Positions 45,567 to 53,885 are shown, counted from the first letter of the stretch. The stretch is DNA of 64,000 nt from Faecalibacter rhinopitheci (GCF_015234135.1 NZ_JADGIK010000005.1:186001-250000); one strand, 5' to 3'. Notes: generated by a model from the sequence alone, not told the origin. Translations and numbers: made by a program.

Positions 45567-46324
45567 ATTCAATAGTTATTTTAGGTGCCGGAAACGTTGC
45601 ATTCCACCTAACTCGCGCTTTAATAGAAAATACAATGAATGTTCGTCAGATATTTAACCGAACATTATCGCATGCACAAGAAATTGGAGAGGCAAATCGT
45701 ATTTCATATACTGATAAAATTTCTGAAATTGAAAAAGCGGATCTATATATTATTGCTTGTGCAGATAGTGGGATTGAAGAATTTTCACATTATATTCCAT
45801 TTGATGATGTATTAGTGGTTCATACCTCTGGATCTTCTCCAATTTCAGTGCTAAAAGGAGATTACCGCAAAGGAGTTTTGTACCCATTACAAACTTTTAC
45901 AAAAACTAAAAAATTACGTTACGACGAAATTCCATTTTTTATAGAAGCTGAAAACGCGGAGGACACTCAAAAATTAAAAGAAGTTGCTTTACGAATTTCA
46001 AATGATGTTTTTGAGTTAGATTTTGCAAGCCGAATGGAAATACAAATGTGTGGTGTATGGGTAAGTAATTTTGTAAATCATATGTACAAAATTGCAGGGG
46101 ATTTCTGCGAAAAAAATAATGTACCATTTGATGTCTTATTACCTATTATTAAGGAAACAGCTGAAAAGGTAGATGAAATGAAACCATATGATGCACAAAC
46201 TGGTCCTGCAAGAAGAGGTGATGAAGTAATTATAAACAGACATTTAGAATTACTACAAAAAGATTCAAGATTATTGCAAATTTACCAAATCTTAACAGAT
46301 TCAATAAAAAGAGAATACGAATAA
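45563..46324 (+). CDS. Rossmann-like/DUF2520 protein
   Basis: A 253-residue protein with an N-terminal NAD(P)-type Rossmann fold (IVILGAGNVAFHLTRALIE) and a C-terminal DUF2520 helical domain (VSNFVNHMYKIAGDFCEKNN; LLPIIKETAEKV). The fold resembles ketopantoate reductase or pyrroline-carboxylate reductase, but the reaction is unknown. The start is TTG at 45563: in-frame DNA upstream reaches a stop without an ATG, and the Rossmann strand begins at residue 3. Its stop overlaps the kdsC start by one base. Confidence 0.8.
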   Translation: MNSIVILGAGNVAFHLTRALIENTMNVRQIFNRTLSHAQEIGEANRISYTDKISEIEKADLYIIACADSGIEEFSHYIPFDDVLVVHTSGSSPISVLKGDYRKGVLYPLQTFTKTKKLRYDEIPFFIEAENAEDTQKLKEVALRISNDVFELDFASRMEIQMCGVWVSNFVNHMYKIAGDFCEKNNVPFDVLLPIIKETAEKVDEMKPYDAQTGPARRGDEVIINRHLELLQKDSRLLQIYQILTDSIKREYE

Positions 46325-46854
46325 TGATTAGCTATAAAGAAAAGTTGAATAACATAAAAACTGTTATTCTTGATGTAGATGGAGTTTTGACAGACGGAAA
46401 TTTAATTCTTTTACCAACAGGAGAAATGGTTCGTAGTATGAATACTCGTGATGGATATGCTATGCAACTCGCTATAAAAAAAGGCATTAAAATAGCTGTA
46501 ATATCAGGAGGAAAGGATCAGGCAGTTGTAGCTCGTTTAAAAAATTTAGGAATTGTAGATATATACATGGGAGCTAATGATAAGGTGGATGCTTTCCAAG
46601 ATTTACTTTTTTCTTATGGTTTAGATCCTGATGAAATAGCCTATATGGGTGATGATTATCCAGATCTAGCTGTGATGAGCTTGGTGGGATTATCAACTTG
46701 TCCAAACGATGCTTGTATGGACGTTCGAAAAGCTGCAGAATACATTTCTCCAGAAAATGGTGGAAAAGGTTGTGTTCGCGATTTATTAGAACAAATACTT
46801 AAAGTACAAAGATTATGGTATACTGAAGATGCTAAATATATTCCATCTGTATAG
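46324..46854 (+). CDS. kdsC: KdsC-like HAD phosphatase
   Basis: A 176-residue HAD-family C0 phosphatase with catalytic Asp17/Asp19 in ILDVDGVLTDG, ISGGKD for motif II, and YMGDDYPDLAVM for the metal. Length and the short cap match KdsC, which removes phosphate from KDO 8-phosphate in lipopolysaccharide synthesis. It sits between DUF2520 and maf, an order often seen in flavobacteria. Confidence 0.88.
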   Translation: MISYKEKLNNIKTVILDVDGVLTDGNLILLPTGEMVRSMNTRDGYAMQLAIKKGIKIAVISGGKDQAVVARLKNLGIVDIYMGANDKVDAFQDLLFSYGLDPDEIAYMGDDYPDLAVMSLVGLSTCPNDACMDVRKAAEYISPENGGKGCVRDLLEQILKVQRLWYTEDAKYIPSV

Positions 46855-46856
46855 CT

Positions 46857-47441
46857 ATGTTACTTACCGAAAAATTAAAAGACAAAAATATAATACTCGC
46901 TTCTCAATCACCTCGTAGACGAGAATTATTAGCAGGATTGGAAATAGAATTTTCCACCATTTCTTTGGATATTGACGAATCTTTTGATCGAGATTTTTAC
47001 AAAGCAAATAAGATTACAGAATATTTATCTGCAAAAAAAGCGAATGCTTATATAGATCTAAAGCCAAATGATATCATTATTACATCTGATACTACCGTAT
47101 GGGCTAATAATGAATCGTTAGAAAAGCCCGAAAATAGAGAAGATGCTTACAGAATGATAAAAGCATTAAGTAATACTACTCATTCTGTTTATACATCAGT
47201 AACTCTTAAGTCTACTGAAAAGGAAGTTACTTTTACAGCAGAAACTAAAGTAAAATTTGCTGAACTTAGCGATGAAGAAATTTATTTTTATATCGATCAA
47301 TACAAACCTTTTGATAAAGCTGGTGCTTACGGAATTCAGGAATGGATTGGTTACATTGGTGTAGAAAGCTTAGAAGGAAGTTATTTTAACGTAATGGGAT
47401 TACCAGTCCATCAATTGTATAAAGAATTACAGAAATTTTAA
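46857..47441 (+). CDS. maf: Maf-family nucleotide pyrophosphatase
   Basis: A 194-residue Maf/Ham1-like enzyme: LASQSPRRRELLAGL at the N-terminus, the metal-binding TSDTTVWANNE, AYRMIKALSNTTHSVYT, and DKAGAYGIQEWIG. Maf proteins hydrolyse non-canonical or normal pyrimidine NTPs (dTTP, UTP or m5UTP/pseudo-UTP depending on subtype). It begins 2 bp after kdsC and ends the DUF2520-kdsC-maf operon. Confidence 0.92.
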   Translation: MLLTEKLKDKNIILASQSPRRRELLAGLEIEFSTISLDIDESFDRDFYKANKITEYLSAKKANAYIDLKPNDIIITSDTTVWANNESLEKPENREDAYRMIKALSNTTHSVYTSVTLKSTEKEVTFTAETKVKFAELSDEEIYFYIDQYKPFDKAGAYGIQEWIGYIGVESLEGSYFNVMGLPVHQLYKELQKF

Positions 47442-47447
47442 ATATTT

Positions 47448-47476
47448 AAAAGACGTTCTTAGGAACGTCTTTTTAC
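47448..47476 (+). terminator. Terminator of the DUF2520-kdsC-maf operon
   Basis: Stem AGACGTTC/GAACGTCT (47451-47458, 47463-47470) with a TTAG loop and T-run. Confidence 0.85.
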
Positions 47477-47487
47477 ATTCAAGTAGA

Positions 47488-47508
47488 TTGTCCACATATT
47501 TATCCACA
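47488..47508 (+). promoter_or_regulatory. Two tandem DnaA boxes upstream of nadD
   Basis: TTGTCCACA (47488-47496) and TTATCCACA (47500-47508) are same-strand nonamers 12 bp apart; the second is a perfect consensus DnaA box. They are next to the predicted nadD -7 element. Confidence 0.65.
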
Positions 47509-47516
47509 AAAGTTAA

Positions 47517-47524
47517 TAAGTTTG
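47517..47524 (+). promoter_or_regulatory. Predicted -7 element of the nadD promoter
   Basis: TAAGTTTG matches TAnnTTTG and lies 16 bp before the nadD ATG. The -33 position would fall within or between the DnaA boxes; no clear TTTG is present there. Confidence 0.5.
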
Positions 47525-47539
47525 TAAAAATTAATAAGC

Positions 47540-48106
47540 ATGAAAATCGGTTTATACTTCGGCTCATTTAATCCCATTCATATTGGGCACTTAATTATAG
47601 CTAATCATTTTCAAAACTTTACTGATTTAGATCAAGTTTGGTTTGTTATTTCACCACAAAATCCGTTTAAGAAGAAATCTTCATTAGCAAGTGAATTTGA
47701 TCGGTTGGATATGGTTGAAATTGCGACTAGAGATTATCCACATCTTTTAGCTTCTGATATAGAGTTCAGACTACCAAAACCTTCTTTTACAATTGATACA
47801 TTAGTACACTTAGAAGAAAAATATCCTAATCATCAATTTTGTTTAATTATGGGATCTGATAATTTAGAAGGTTTACCTAAATGGAAAAATAGTGAATTAA
47901 TTTTATCTAAATATCCAATATATGTATATCCTCGCCCAGGCTATGTACAAGAGGAAAATCTAGAAAATGTAGTAATTGTTGAAGCTCCATTAATGGAAAT
48001 TTCTTCGACGTTTATACGTTCGGCTATTAAAGAAAATAAAAATATAAAACCAATGTTACCTCATTTAGTATATGAACATTTGGATAAAATTGGTTTATAT
48101 AAATAA
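47540..48106 (+). CDS. nadD: Nicotinate-nucleotide adenylyltransferase
   Basis: A 188-residue NaMN adenylyltransferase of NAD synthesis. The nucleotidyltransferase motif GSFNPIHIGHLIIA, the loop SPQNPFKKK, IMGSDNLEGLPKW and the late ISSTFIRSAI are all canonical. Together with pnuC (7.7 kb) it represents NAD metabolism in the window, though the two are far apart. It is read from its own short promoter region with DnaA boxes. Confidence 0.95.
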   Translation: MKIGLYFGSFNPIHIGHLIIANHFQNFTDLDQVWFVISPQNPFKKKSSLASEFDRLDMVEIATRDYPHLLASDIEFRLPKPSFTIDTLVHLEEKYPNHQFCLIMGSDNLEGLPKWKNSELILSKYPIYVYPRPGYVQEENLENVVIVEAPLMEISSTFIRSAIKENKNIKPMLPHLVYEHLDKIGLYK

Positions 48107-48160
48107 AATACATAAGACACAAATTTTAAAATCAAAAATGATGTTCATTTGTATGAAAAT

Positions 48161-48201
48161 AAAATAAAGAAGGATTGCAATTTGCAATCCTTCTTTATTT
48201 T
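48161..48201. terminator. Bidirectional terminator after nadD
   Basis: A 20-bp near-perfect inverted repeat: AAAATAAAGAAGGATTGCAA (48161-48180) and its complement ending at 48201. It serves nadD and the convergent OMP gene. Confidence 0.85.
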
Positions 48202-48787
48202 ATAATTTAAATTTAACTCCCAAATTGGCTATTGATACTCCTAAACCAAATTCAGCGAAAATTGAAGTATTGTCACCATAAGAAAATCCTATGGGATTTA
48301 TTTGATAAATAAAATTAGTATCAGATTCTTTATCTCCATCATACTTCGTAGATATAAAAGCAAGTCCTAACATTACATTACCATACATTTTAAATTTATT
48401 TCTTTCAAAATATCTATAATCTAAACCAGGCATAAAAGTAACTATAGAATTTTTAACATCTTTTTGATCAATTAAAAAATTCTCTCGATTAAAAGTTTGT
48501 GTAGTTCCACTGTAACCAAAATATCCAACCTGAGCACCTATTTTTACCTTATTAGAAAGAGGAAAGCGATAATCAACAAATAAATAAGGAAAATCCATAC
48601 TGAGATGGGACTGATGAGTGTTGCCTGTAAAAATTGCATCAAAAATATCAACAACAATATTTTCTAAATCGAAAAGTGCTTCAAATGTAGTCGCATCACC
48701 AATTCCAACTTTTATTTCTGAAGATTCTTGGGAAAAAGCTGTAGTAGACCCAAAAGATAGCGTTAAAGCTAATAATATTTTTTTCAT
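48200..48787 (-). CDS. Outer-membrane beta-barrel protein of unknown function
   Basis: A 195-residue protein with a signal peptide (1-19, STTAFSQ) and alternating beta strands: KVKIGAQVGYFGYSG, FKMYGNVMLGLAFIST, SIFAEFGLGVSIANLGVKF. It is likely an eight-stranded barrel. No family beyond 'outer membrane beta-barrel' is recognised. Stand-alone gene. Confidence 0.65.
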   Translation of the reverse strand: MKKILLALTLSFGSTTAFSQESSEIKVGIGDATTFEALFDLENIVVDIFDAIFTGNTHQSHLSMDFPYLFVDYRFPLSNKVKIGAQVGYFGYSGTTQTFNRENFLIDQKDVKNSIVTFMPGLDYRYFERNKFKMYGNVMLGLAFISTKYDGDKESDTNFIYQINPIGFSYGDNTSIFAEFGLGVSIANLGVKFKL

Positions 48788-48880
48788 ACGTTAAGTGTTA
48801 ATCAAATAAAAGTAATAAGTATAAATTACATATTTAATTTTTAAACACTTAAAATACAATGATATAAAACAACTATTCTG

Positions 48881-49111
48881 TTATGAATAATTCTTTTTTA
48901 ATTGATAAATTATTTCTTCAAGACCATTAATTTTAATTTCATAAACAGTAGATAATTGAAGTCCTAATTTACCTTTTGGAAATCCACCTTTAGACATAAA
49001 CCATTCTAAATATGAAACAGGTAGATCACATAATAAATACCCTTGGTGTTTACCGAAGGGCATTTTTGTAGTAACTATATCTTTTAATAATTCTGGTTTT
49101 AAACCGTCCAT
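48881..49111 (-). CDS. DUF3820 family protein
   Basis: A 76-residue protein with MPFGKHQGYLLCDLPVSYLE and WFMSKGGFPKGKLGLQL, the DUF3820 signature (sometimes labelled 'putative quorum-sensing-regulated factor'). The FGKHxGxxxxDLPxxYLxW pattern also occurs at the end of some exonucleases. Function unknown. Its ATG overlaps the last base of the rhodanese stop, so it belongs to the pth operon. Confidence 0.85.
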   Translation of the reverse strand: MDGLKPELLKDIVTTKMPFGKHQGYLLCDLPVSYLEWFMSKGGFPKGKLGLQLSTVYEIKINGLEEIIYQLKKNYS

Positions 49112-49524
49112 TATTTTTCAATTTGTCCTTTATATGTTAACATACCATCTTGGAAAGTATGTACACTTTTTAAATTATTTTCAAGCATAATTGCCTCCGC
49201 AGACTTTGCTCTAACTCCAGAGCGACAATAGATATAATAATTCTTTGTAGAATCTAACTCAGCAACATTCTTCGAGAAATTATCATCCTTAACGTTTAGA
49301 TTAATTGCTCCTGGTACGTGTCCCTCCGCATATTCTTCCGGAGTACGAACATCAATCAAAATATTACTCCTATCACTCAAGTCAACCAAATCAACATTAT
49401 TTAACGATACTATAATCTGTTGAATTTCGTCTACTGTAATAACTTGTTCCACTTGGTTAGTTTGACAAGATGTAAAAAATAAACCTACGCCTAAAGCGAT
49501 AGTTAATCCTAATTTATTTCCCAT
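49111..49524 (-). CDS. Rhodanese-domain lipoprotein
   Basis: A 137-residue lipoprotein (lipobox FFTSC, Cys20) with one rhodanese domain (about 35-135): LIDVRTPEEYAEGHVPGAIN and the active-site loop YCRSGVRAKSA with Cys100. It may handle persulfide sulfur or redox stress in the periplasm. It overlaps pth by 11 bp and precedes DUF3820. Confidence 0.9.
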   Translation of the reverse strand: MGNKLGLTIALGVGLFFTSCQTNQVEQVITVDEIQQIIVSLNNVDLVDLSDRSNILIDVRTPEEYAEGHVPGAINLNVKDDNFSKNVAELDSTKNYYIYCRSGVRAKSAEAIMLENNLKSVHTFQDGMLTYKGQIEK

Positions 49525-50080
49525 TGTATTGATTCATTGTATTATTTAAACCTGCAAAAACAAATGATAACGCTGCATCAGCACAATGATTCAAACGTTC
49601 ATTCAATAATTGCTCTTCTTCTGCGGTCCAACCTCCTAAAACATAATCAGCTTGCTGACCTTTTAAAAATTCATTTCCAACACCAAATCTTAAACGTGGA
49701 TAAGCTTGAGTCTGAATTTTATTCTGAATATCCTTTAAGCCATTATGACCTCCGTCGCTACCTTTGCTTCGTATACGAATTGAACCGAATGGTAAATTTA
49801 AATCATCTGTGATTACAAAAATATTTTCTGGGGATATGTTTTCCTTCTTTAACCAAAATTTAACAGCATCACCACTTAAATTCATATAAGTATTTGGTTT
49901 TAACAAAGTCACAGGTCGACCTTTGAATTTAAATTGTGCAATTTGACCAAAATTTGAGGAACCAAAATTTACATTTACTTTTTCGGCTACTCGATCAACA
50001 ATCTTAAAACCAATATTATGACGTGTATGTTCATACTTGTCACCAATATTTCCCAATCCAATGATTAAAAACTTTTGCAT
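49514..50080 (-). CDS. pth: Peptidyl-tRNA hydrolase
   Basis: A 188-residue enzyme that recycles peptidyl-tRNA released during translation. Hallmarks: IIGLGNIGDKYEHTRHNIGF with catalytic His21, LLKPNTYMNLSG, and KGSDGGHNGLKDI. Normal length. The predicted -7 element TAACTTTG lies on the minus strand at 50085-50092, very close to the start. First gene of pth-rhodanese-DUF3820. Confidence 0.96.
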   Translation of the reverse strand: MQKFLIIGLGNIGDKYEHTRHNIGFKIVDRVAEKVNVNFGSSNFGQIAQFKFKGRPVTLLKPNTYMNLSGDAVKFWLKKENISPENIFVITDDLNLPFGSIRIRSKGSDGGHNGLKDIQNKIQTQAYPRLRFGVGNEFLKGQQADYVLGGWTAEEEQLLNERLNHCADAALSFVFAGLNNTMNQYNGK

Positions 50081-50186
50081 GAAACAAAGTTACAATTTTT
50101 ACCAACTTTTGAAAAAAAATTAAATTTATTATTCTAATTCTATCACTTTGGTATAGATTTGGTAATACCAAGACGAGTTTACAGAA

Positions 50187-50702
50187 ATGAAAAAAATATT
50201 TAGCGTTTTAAGTTTAATTATAGGTTTGTTTGTTTTCGGGCAAAAAATTCCTAATGTAATGAAAACAGAGTTTACAGAAATAGGATTACAAAATACTGTA
50301 ATATCTACTGAGGGTAATTCTCTTACCATTGATCAAGTTTTAGATCAGTATAAAGGAAAAATTGTTGTATTAGACTTATGGGCAACTTGGTGTGGAGATT
50401 GTATTACTGGAATGCCAAAATTGAAAGATTTACAAATAAAGAATAATGATATCGAATTTGTTTATTTTTCTATGGATAAAACAGTTGAATCTTGGAAAAA
50501 TGGTATTGAAAAATATGATATTAAGGGGCATCACTATTTTATTGGGAACAATTGGAAAAGTGAATTTGCAACTTCTATCGATTTAAATTGGATACCAAGA
50601 TATTTAGTAATAGACCATAATGGGAAAATTGCTAATTATTATTCAGTTAAAGCAGATGATCCTAAAATTCAGCTTACAATTGACACTTTAAGAAATAAAT
50701 AG
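50187..50702 (+). CDS. TlpA-like thioredoxin-family protein
   Basis: A 171-residue exported redoxin (signal peptide 1-18, LFVFGQ). The thioredoxin fold has active site WCGDC (Cys69, Cys72) after VVLDLWATW, and a cis-Pro in NWIPRYLVID. The TlpA/ResA type acts on periplasmic disulfides or cytochrome maturation. Single gene, divergent from pth, ended by a hairpin. Confidence 0.88.
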   Translation: MKKIFSVLSLIIGLFVFGQKIPNVMKTEFTEIGLQNTVISTEGNSLTIDQVLDQYKGKIVVLDLWATWCGDCITGMPKLKDLQIKNNDIEFVYFSMDKTVESWKNGIEKYDIKGHHYFIGNNWKSEFATSIDLNWIPRYLVIDHNGKIANYYSVKADDPKIQLTIDTLRNK

Positions 50703-50728
50703 AAAAGTTTAAAAGTTTACACATATTT

Positions 50729-50769
50729 AAGGTGATTGTTTATAATGAAGCAATCACCTTAATATTTTT
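50729..50769 (+). terminator. Terminator of the redoxin gene
   Basis: Stem AAGGTGATTG/CAATCACCTT (50729-50738, 50751-50760) with a 12-nt loop and an AT-rich, T-containing tail; the T-run is weaker than in neighbours. Confidence 0.7.
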
Positions 50770-50835
50770 ACAAAAGAAATTTTCTTATTGATTTTCTTAC
50801 ATTTACAGCTCCTAAAATTAATTTTTAAGTAAAAG

Positions 50836-50859
50836 TTGATACACTGATTTTTGTATCAA
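50836..50859. promoter_or_regulatory. Inverted repeat upstream of the ATP-grasp operon
   Basis: TTGATAC (50836-50842) and GTATCAA (50853-50859) are complementary with a 10-nt spacer, 45 bp before the first gene. It is not followed by a T-run, so an operator is more likely than a terminator. No protein can be named. Confidence 0.35.
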
Positions 50860-50903
50860 ACTTTTAGCTAATATTGCATCAAATTAAAATCCGTTTATAT
50901 CAT

Positions 50904-51881
50904 ATGAAAATATGCTTCGTAATGTACCCTTGGAACAAGGTTGAGCCAGAAAAAGATACCACTATGCGTTTGATAAAAGAATGTACAGATCGTGGTTTTG
51001 AAGTATCATATTTAACAACTAGCGACATTTCTATAAGCAAAGGAAGTGTGATTGGAAAATGCAGAAAACTAATTTTCACTGAAACGGAAGATTGTGTTGA
51101 GTTTTACCATACAATGCAATTTGAAACAGCTATTAAAAATTTAACTGATTTTGACATGATATTTATGCGAAGTGATCCTCCAGTGGACCCACTTTTATTA
51201 AACATGTTAGAAATGATCGAAGATCAAGTGTTTTTTGTGAATAAACCTTCAGGTCTTCGAAAAGCAAATAATAAAATTTACGCAGCATCTTTTGATGATG
51301 GTAAAGAATCTATTGTTCCACAAACCCTAATTACCAGAGATATAGATCTAATCAAAGAATTTGTTGAAGAAAATAAATTTGATAAATTTATTATTAAACC
51401 ATTAGATGGAATGGGTGGTAAAGGAGTTGTTCTTTTTCAAGCAAATGATATAGGAAACTTAAGCGCTATAGCAGATTTTTACATCAACCATGCAGGTAAA
51501 CCTCAACCTATTATTTGTCAGAATTATATTGAAGGTGCTGAAAAAGGTGATGTAAGAGCTATTGTTATTAATGGTGAGCCAATTGGAGCTATTATGCGTG
51601 TTCCAGCAAAAGGAGATCATAGATCAAATATTTCAGCGGGAGGATCAGCTGTAAAACATGATCTTACTGAACATGAAATGGATTTGTGCCGACAGATGGG
51701 AAAACGATTAGTAAAAGATGGAATATTCTTCACAGGAATCGATTTAATTAATGGAAAAATGGTCGAATTAAATGTTGTTAGTCCTGGAGGTATTGTTCCT
51801 CACAACAATGTAAACGGAAATTTAGACATACAAAAACAAATTGTCTCTATGTTATTAGAGACCTATGAAGAATTCAAATAA
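50904..51881 (+). CDS. GshB-like ATP-grasp ligase
   Basis: About 325 residues resembling prokaryotic glutathione synthetase: N-terminal KICFVMYPWNKVEPEKDTTM and FDMIFMRSDPPVDP (substrate domain), FIIKPLDGMGGKGVVLF (ATP-binding loop), then EGAEKGDVRAIVINGEPIGA, KGDHRSNISAGGSA, and the metal-binding FFTGIDLINGKMVELNVVSP. The start is the ATG at 50904; a TTG ten codons upstream gives a less typical N-terminus. It ought to form an amide between a carboxylate and an amine. Glutathione is doubtful: no gamma-glutamylcysteine ligase is adjacent and the window encodes bacillithiol synthesis. The stop overlaps the next start (TAATG). Confidence 0.88.
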   Translation: MKICFVMYPWNKVEPEKDTTMRLIKECTDRGFEVSYLTTSDISISKGSVIGKCRKLIFTETEDCVEFYHTMQFETAIKNLTDFDMIFMRSDPPVDPLLLNMLEMIEDQVFFVNKPSGLRKANNKIYAASFDDGKESIVPQTLITRDIDLIKEFVEENKFDKFIIKPLDGMGGKGVVLFQANDIGNLSAIADFYINHAGKPQPIICQNYIEGAEKGDVRAIVINGEPIGAIMRVPAKGDHRSNISAGGSAVKHDLTEHEMDLCRQMGKRLVKDGIFFTGIDLINGKMVELNVVSPGGIVPHNNVNGNLDIQKQIVSMLLETYEEFK

Positions 51882-53884
51882 TGAAAATTTTATCCATACA
51901 ACAAATCATTAAAAATATTGAAAATGAAATTGTTTTCGAAGCATATGCCGAAGACGAATCATTCAAAATAAAAATTGATGAGTATATTCCTTACGTATGT
52001 ACTGCTATACATGATGGCGGACAAATGCGTGATGATGTTTTAGAAAAATGTAGTTTATCCAATTATGAACGTTGGTACGAAGAAGATCCTCATACCGCAG
52101 AATTTATTGGAAATTTTCCAATTATTGTACAAGGATGTGACTCTAGATTTGAATACGATTTAAATCGTCCACCAGAGTCAGCTATATATGAAGAAGCATG
52201 GGGAAAAAATGTATGGTCAACTCCATTAAGTGAATCTCAAAAACAACGTAGCTTAGGCAAGCATCATGCTTTTTATGAAGTATTTGAAGCTCTTATTCAA
52301 AAGTTAGAATCTAAATTTAAAAAGTGTATTGTTTATGACATGCATTCTTACAACTGGAAACGTTGGGACAGACCAGTTCCTGTTTTTAATATTGGAGCTG
52401 AAAAAATAGATCAAGAAAAGTTTGGAGCTTATGTAGAAAGCTGGAGAAATGAATTAAGTTTAATAGAACTTGGTGATATCCATAACTATACAGCTATAAA
52501 TGATGTATTCTACGGACGTGGATATTTATTAAGCTTTGTTACAGAAAAATTTAAAAATACATTAGTTTTAGCCACTGAAGTGTCTAAAATATATTGTGAT
52601 GAACTAACTGGTGAATCATTTCCTGAAGTTATTAATCAAATAAAAGAAGGTTTTAAAAATGCTATTCTACACCATGCGTATTCATTTATTCGTGATGAAA
52701 CAACTTATAAAGTTTCTAAACAGGTAAATATTTTACACAACGAGCTAGAGTCAGATTTAATTAAAATTGATAAACAGCTTTATAACTTGGTTAAAGATTT
52801 TGAACTTTTAAGTGTTATAAATCCTGTTAACCTTCAGTTAGAAAAGAAAAAATTTCTAGCCTCAAAATATACCTACGAACCACAGTTTAAGTATAACCCG
52901 TTAAACATCGATCCTTTCGATTTTAAACGTAAACTATCCAATATACAAGTAGAGAAAATTACTGATATTAGTATTCAAAACATGTATGTTGATACAATAA
53001 ATGCTTATTTTGATAAAGTTGATTTATTAGCAAACCTTGGTACAAATAAATTTCTTTATAATTCGTTGCGCTACTTTGGTGAACCATCAAAGAAAGACGT
53101 TGATAATGCAAATTTTGTCCTGTATTGTCCTGAATTTCGTATTGAAAAAGAAGGAGAATATAATGAGCATGATGTTGTAGAATTATTTAAAAATTCGACA
53201 AAAGATTATGGGTTCGATTTTGATATTGAAATTTCTGATCATATTGCCTCAAAAGCATTAGTCATCAATTCTAAGAAAAAAGTGATGATTAAAAAAGGTG
53301 TTAAATTTGATAAACGTTTTACAAAAGGTTTAATAGAGCACGAAATTGGTGTACATATGGTTACAACAATGAATGCAATAAAGCAACCTCTTAAAATATT
53401 TTCGATTGGATTACCTGTCAATACTCTTACACAAGAAGGATTAGCAATTTTGTCGGAATATTATTCAGATTCAATTAATCATGATCGTCTACGAGAGTTA
53501 GGATTACGTGTATTAGCTGTAAATATGTTAACAAATGGTAATACATTTAATGAAACATTTTTGACTTTATTAGAAGAATATAAAATGACTCCTGAAAATG
53601 CATTTTACTTAACAACACGAGTTTATAGAGGTGGAGGTTTTACAAAAGATGCACTTTACTTAAAAGGTTTAAAAACAATCCTAAATTATATTGATCAAGG
53701 TAAAAAATTAGACAATCTTTTAATTGGAAAAACATCTGTAGAATATGTAGATACAATTAATGAATTAGTTGATCGTAAGATGATTAATTCACCCCAGTAT
53801 TATACAAAAATTTTCAAGAAACATCTTGAAAAGCCAGAAATTAATCCAATCTTACAATATATTTTTAACGGTATAAAAGACTAA
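51881..53884 (+). CDS. Fusion of N-formylglutamate-amidohydrolase-like and QEGLA-motif (DUF1704) metalloprotease domains
   Basis: A 667-residue cytoplasmic two-domain protein. Residues about 1-270 look like an FGase-type amidohydrolase: VCTAIHDGGQMRDDVLEK, RFEYDLNRPPESA, CIVYDMHSY, and HNYTAINDVFYGRGYL. Residues about 330-650 are DUF1704 ('flavohemoglobin expression-modulating QEGLA motif'), with zinc-peptidase motif HEIGVH at 487-492 and QEGLA at 518-522, whose Glu could be the third ligand. Vertebrate DUF1704 members (MATCAP) remove C-terminal tyrosine from tubulin, so a carboxypeptidase-like action is plausible. It is coupled to the ATP-grasp gene by a one-base overlap. Confidence 0.85.
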   Translation: MKILSIQQIIKNIENEIVFEAYAEDESFKIKIDEYIPYVCTAIHDGGQMRDDVLEKCSLSNYERWYEEDPHTAEFIGNFPIIVQGCDSRFEYDLNRPPESAIYEEAWGKNVWSTPLSESQKQRSLGKHHAFYEVFEALIQKLESKFKKCIVYDMHSYNWKRWDRPVPVFNIGAEKIDQEKFGAYVESWRNELSLIELGDIHNYTAINDVFYGRGYLLSFVTEKFKNTLVLATEVSKIYCDELTGESFPEVINQIKEGFKNAILHHAYSFIRDETTYKVSKQVNILHNELESDLIKIDKQLYNLVKDFELLSVINPVNLQLEKKKFLASKYTYEPQFKYNPLNIDPFDFKRKLSNIQVEKITDISIQNMYVDTINAYFDKVDLLANLGTNKFLYNSLRYFGEPSKKDVDNANFVLYCPEFRIEKEGEYNEHDVVELFKNSTKDYGFDFDIEISDHIASKALVINSKKKVMIKKGVKFDKRFTKGLIEHEIGVHMVTTMNAIKQPLKIFSIGLPVNTLTQEGLAILSEYYSDSINHDRLRELGLRVLAVNMLTNGNTFNETFLTLLEEYKMTPENAFYLTTRVYRGGGFTKDALYLKGLKTILNYIDQGKKLDNLLIGKTSVEYVDTINELVDRKMINSPQYYTKIFKKHLEKPEINPILQYIFNGIKD

Positions 53885-53885
53885 A

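Noticed and set aside
47461-47540. The paired DnaA boxes as a chromosomal origin
   Set aside because: Only two boxes, no AT-rich unwinding region with further boxes, and no dnaA, dnaN or gidA nearby.
50874-50903. Longer N-terminus of the ATP-grasp protein from a TTG
   Set aside because: The extra ten residues are not family-like, and an ATG at 50904 starts exactly at the conserved first strand.
50904-51881. Calling the ATP-grasp gene gshB
   Set aside because: Sequence is GshB-like, but the partner gene and bacillithiol synthesis argue against glutathione, so no symbol is given.
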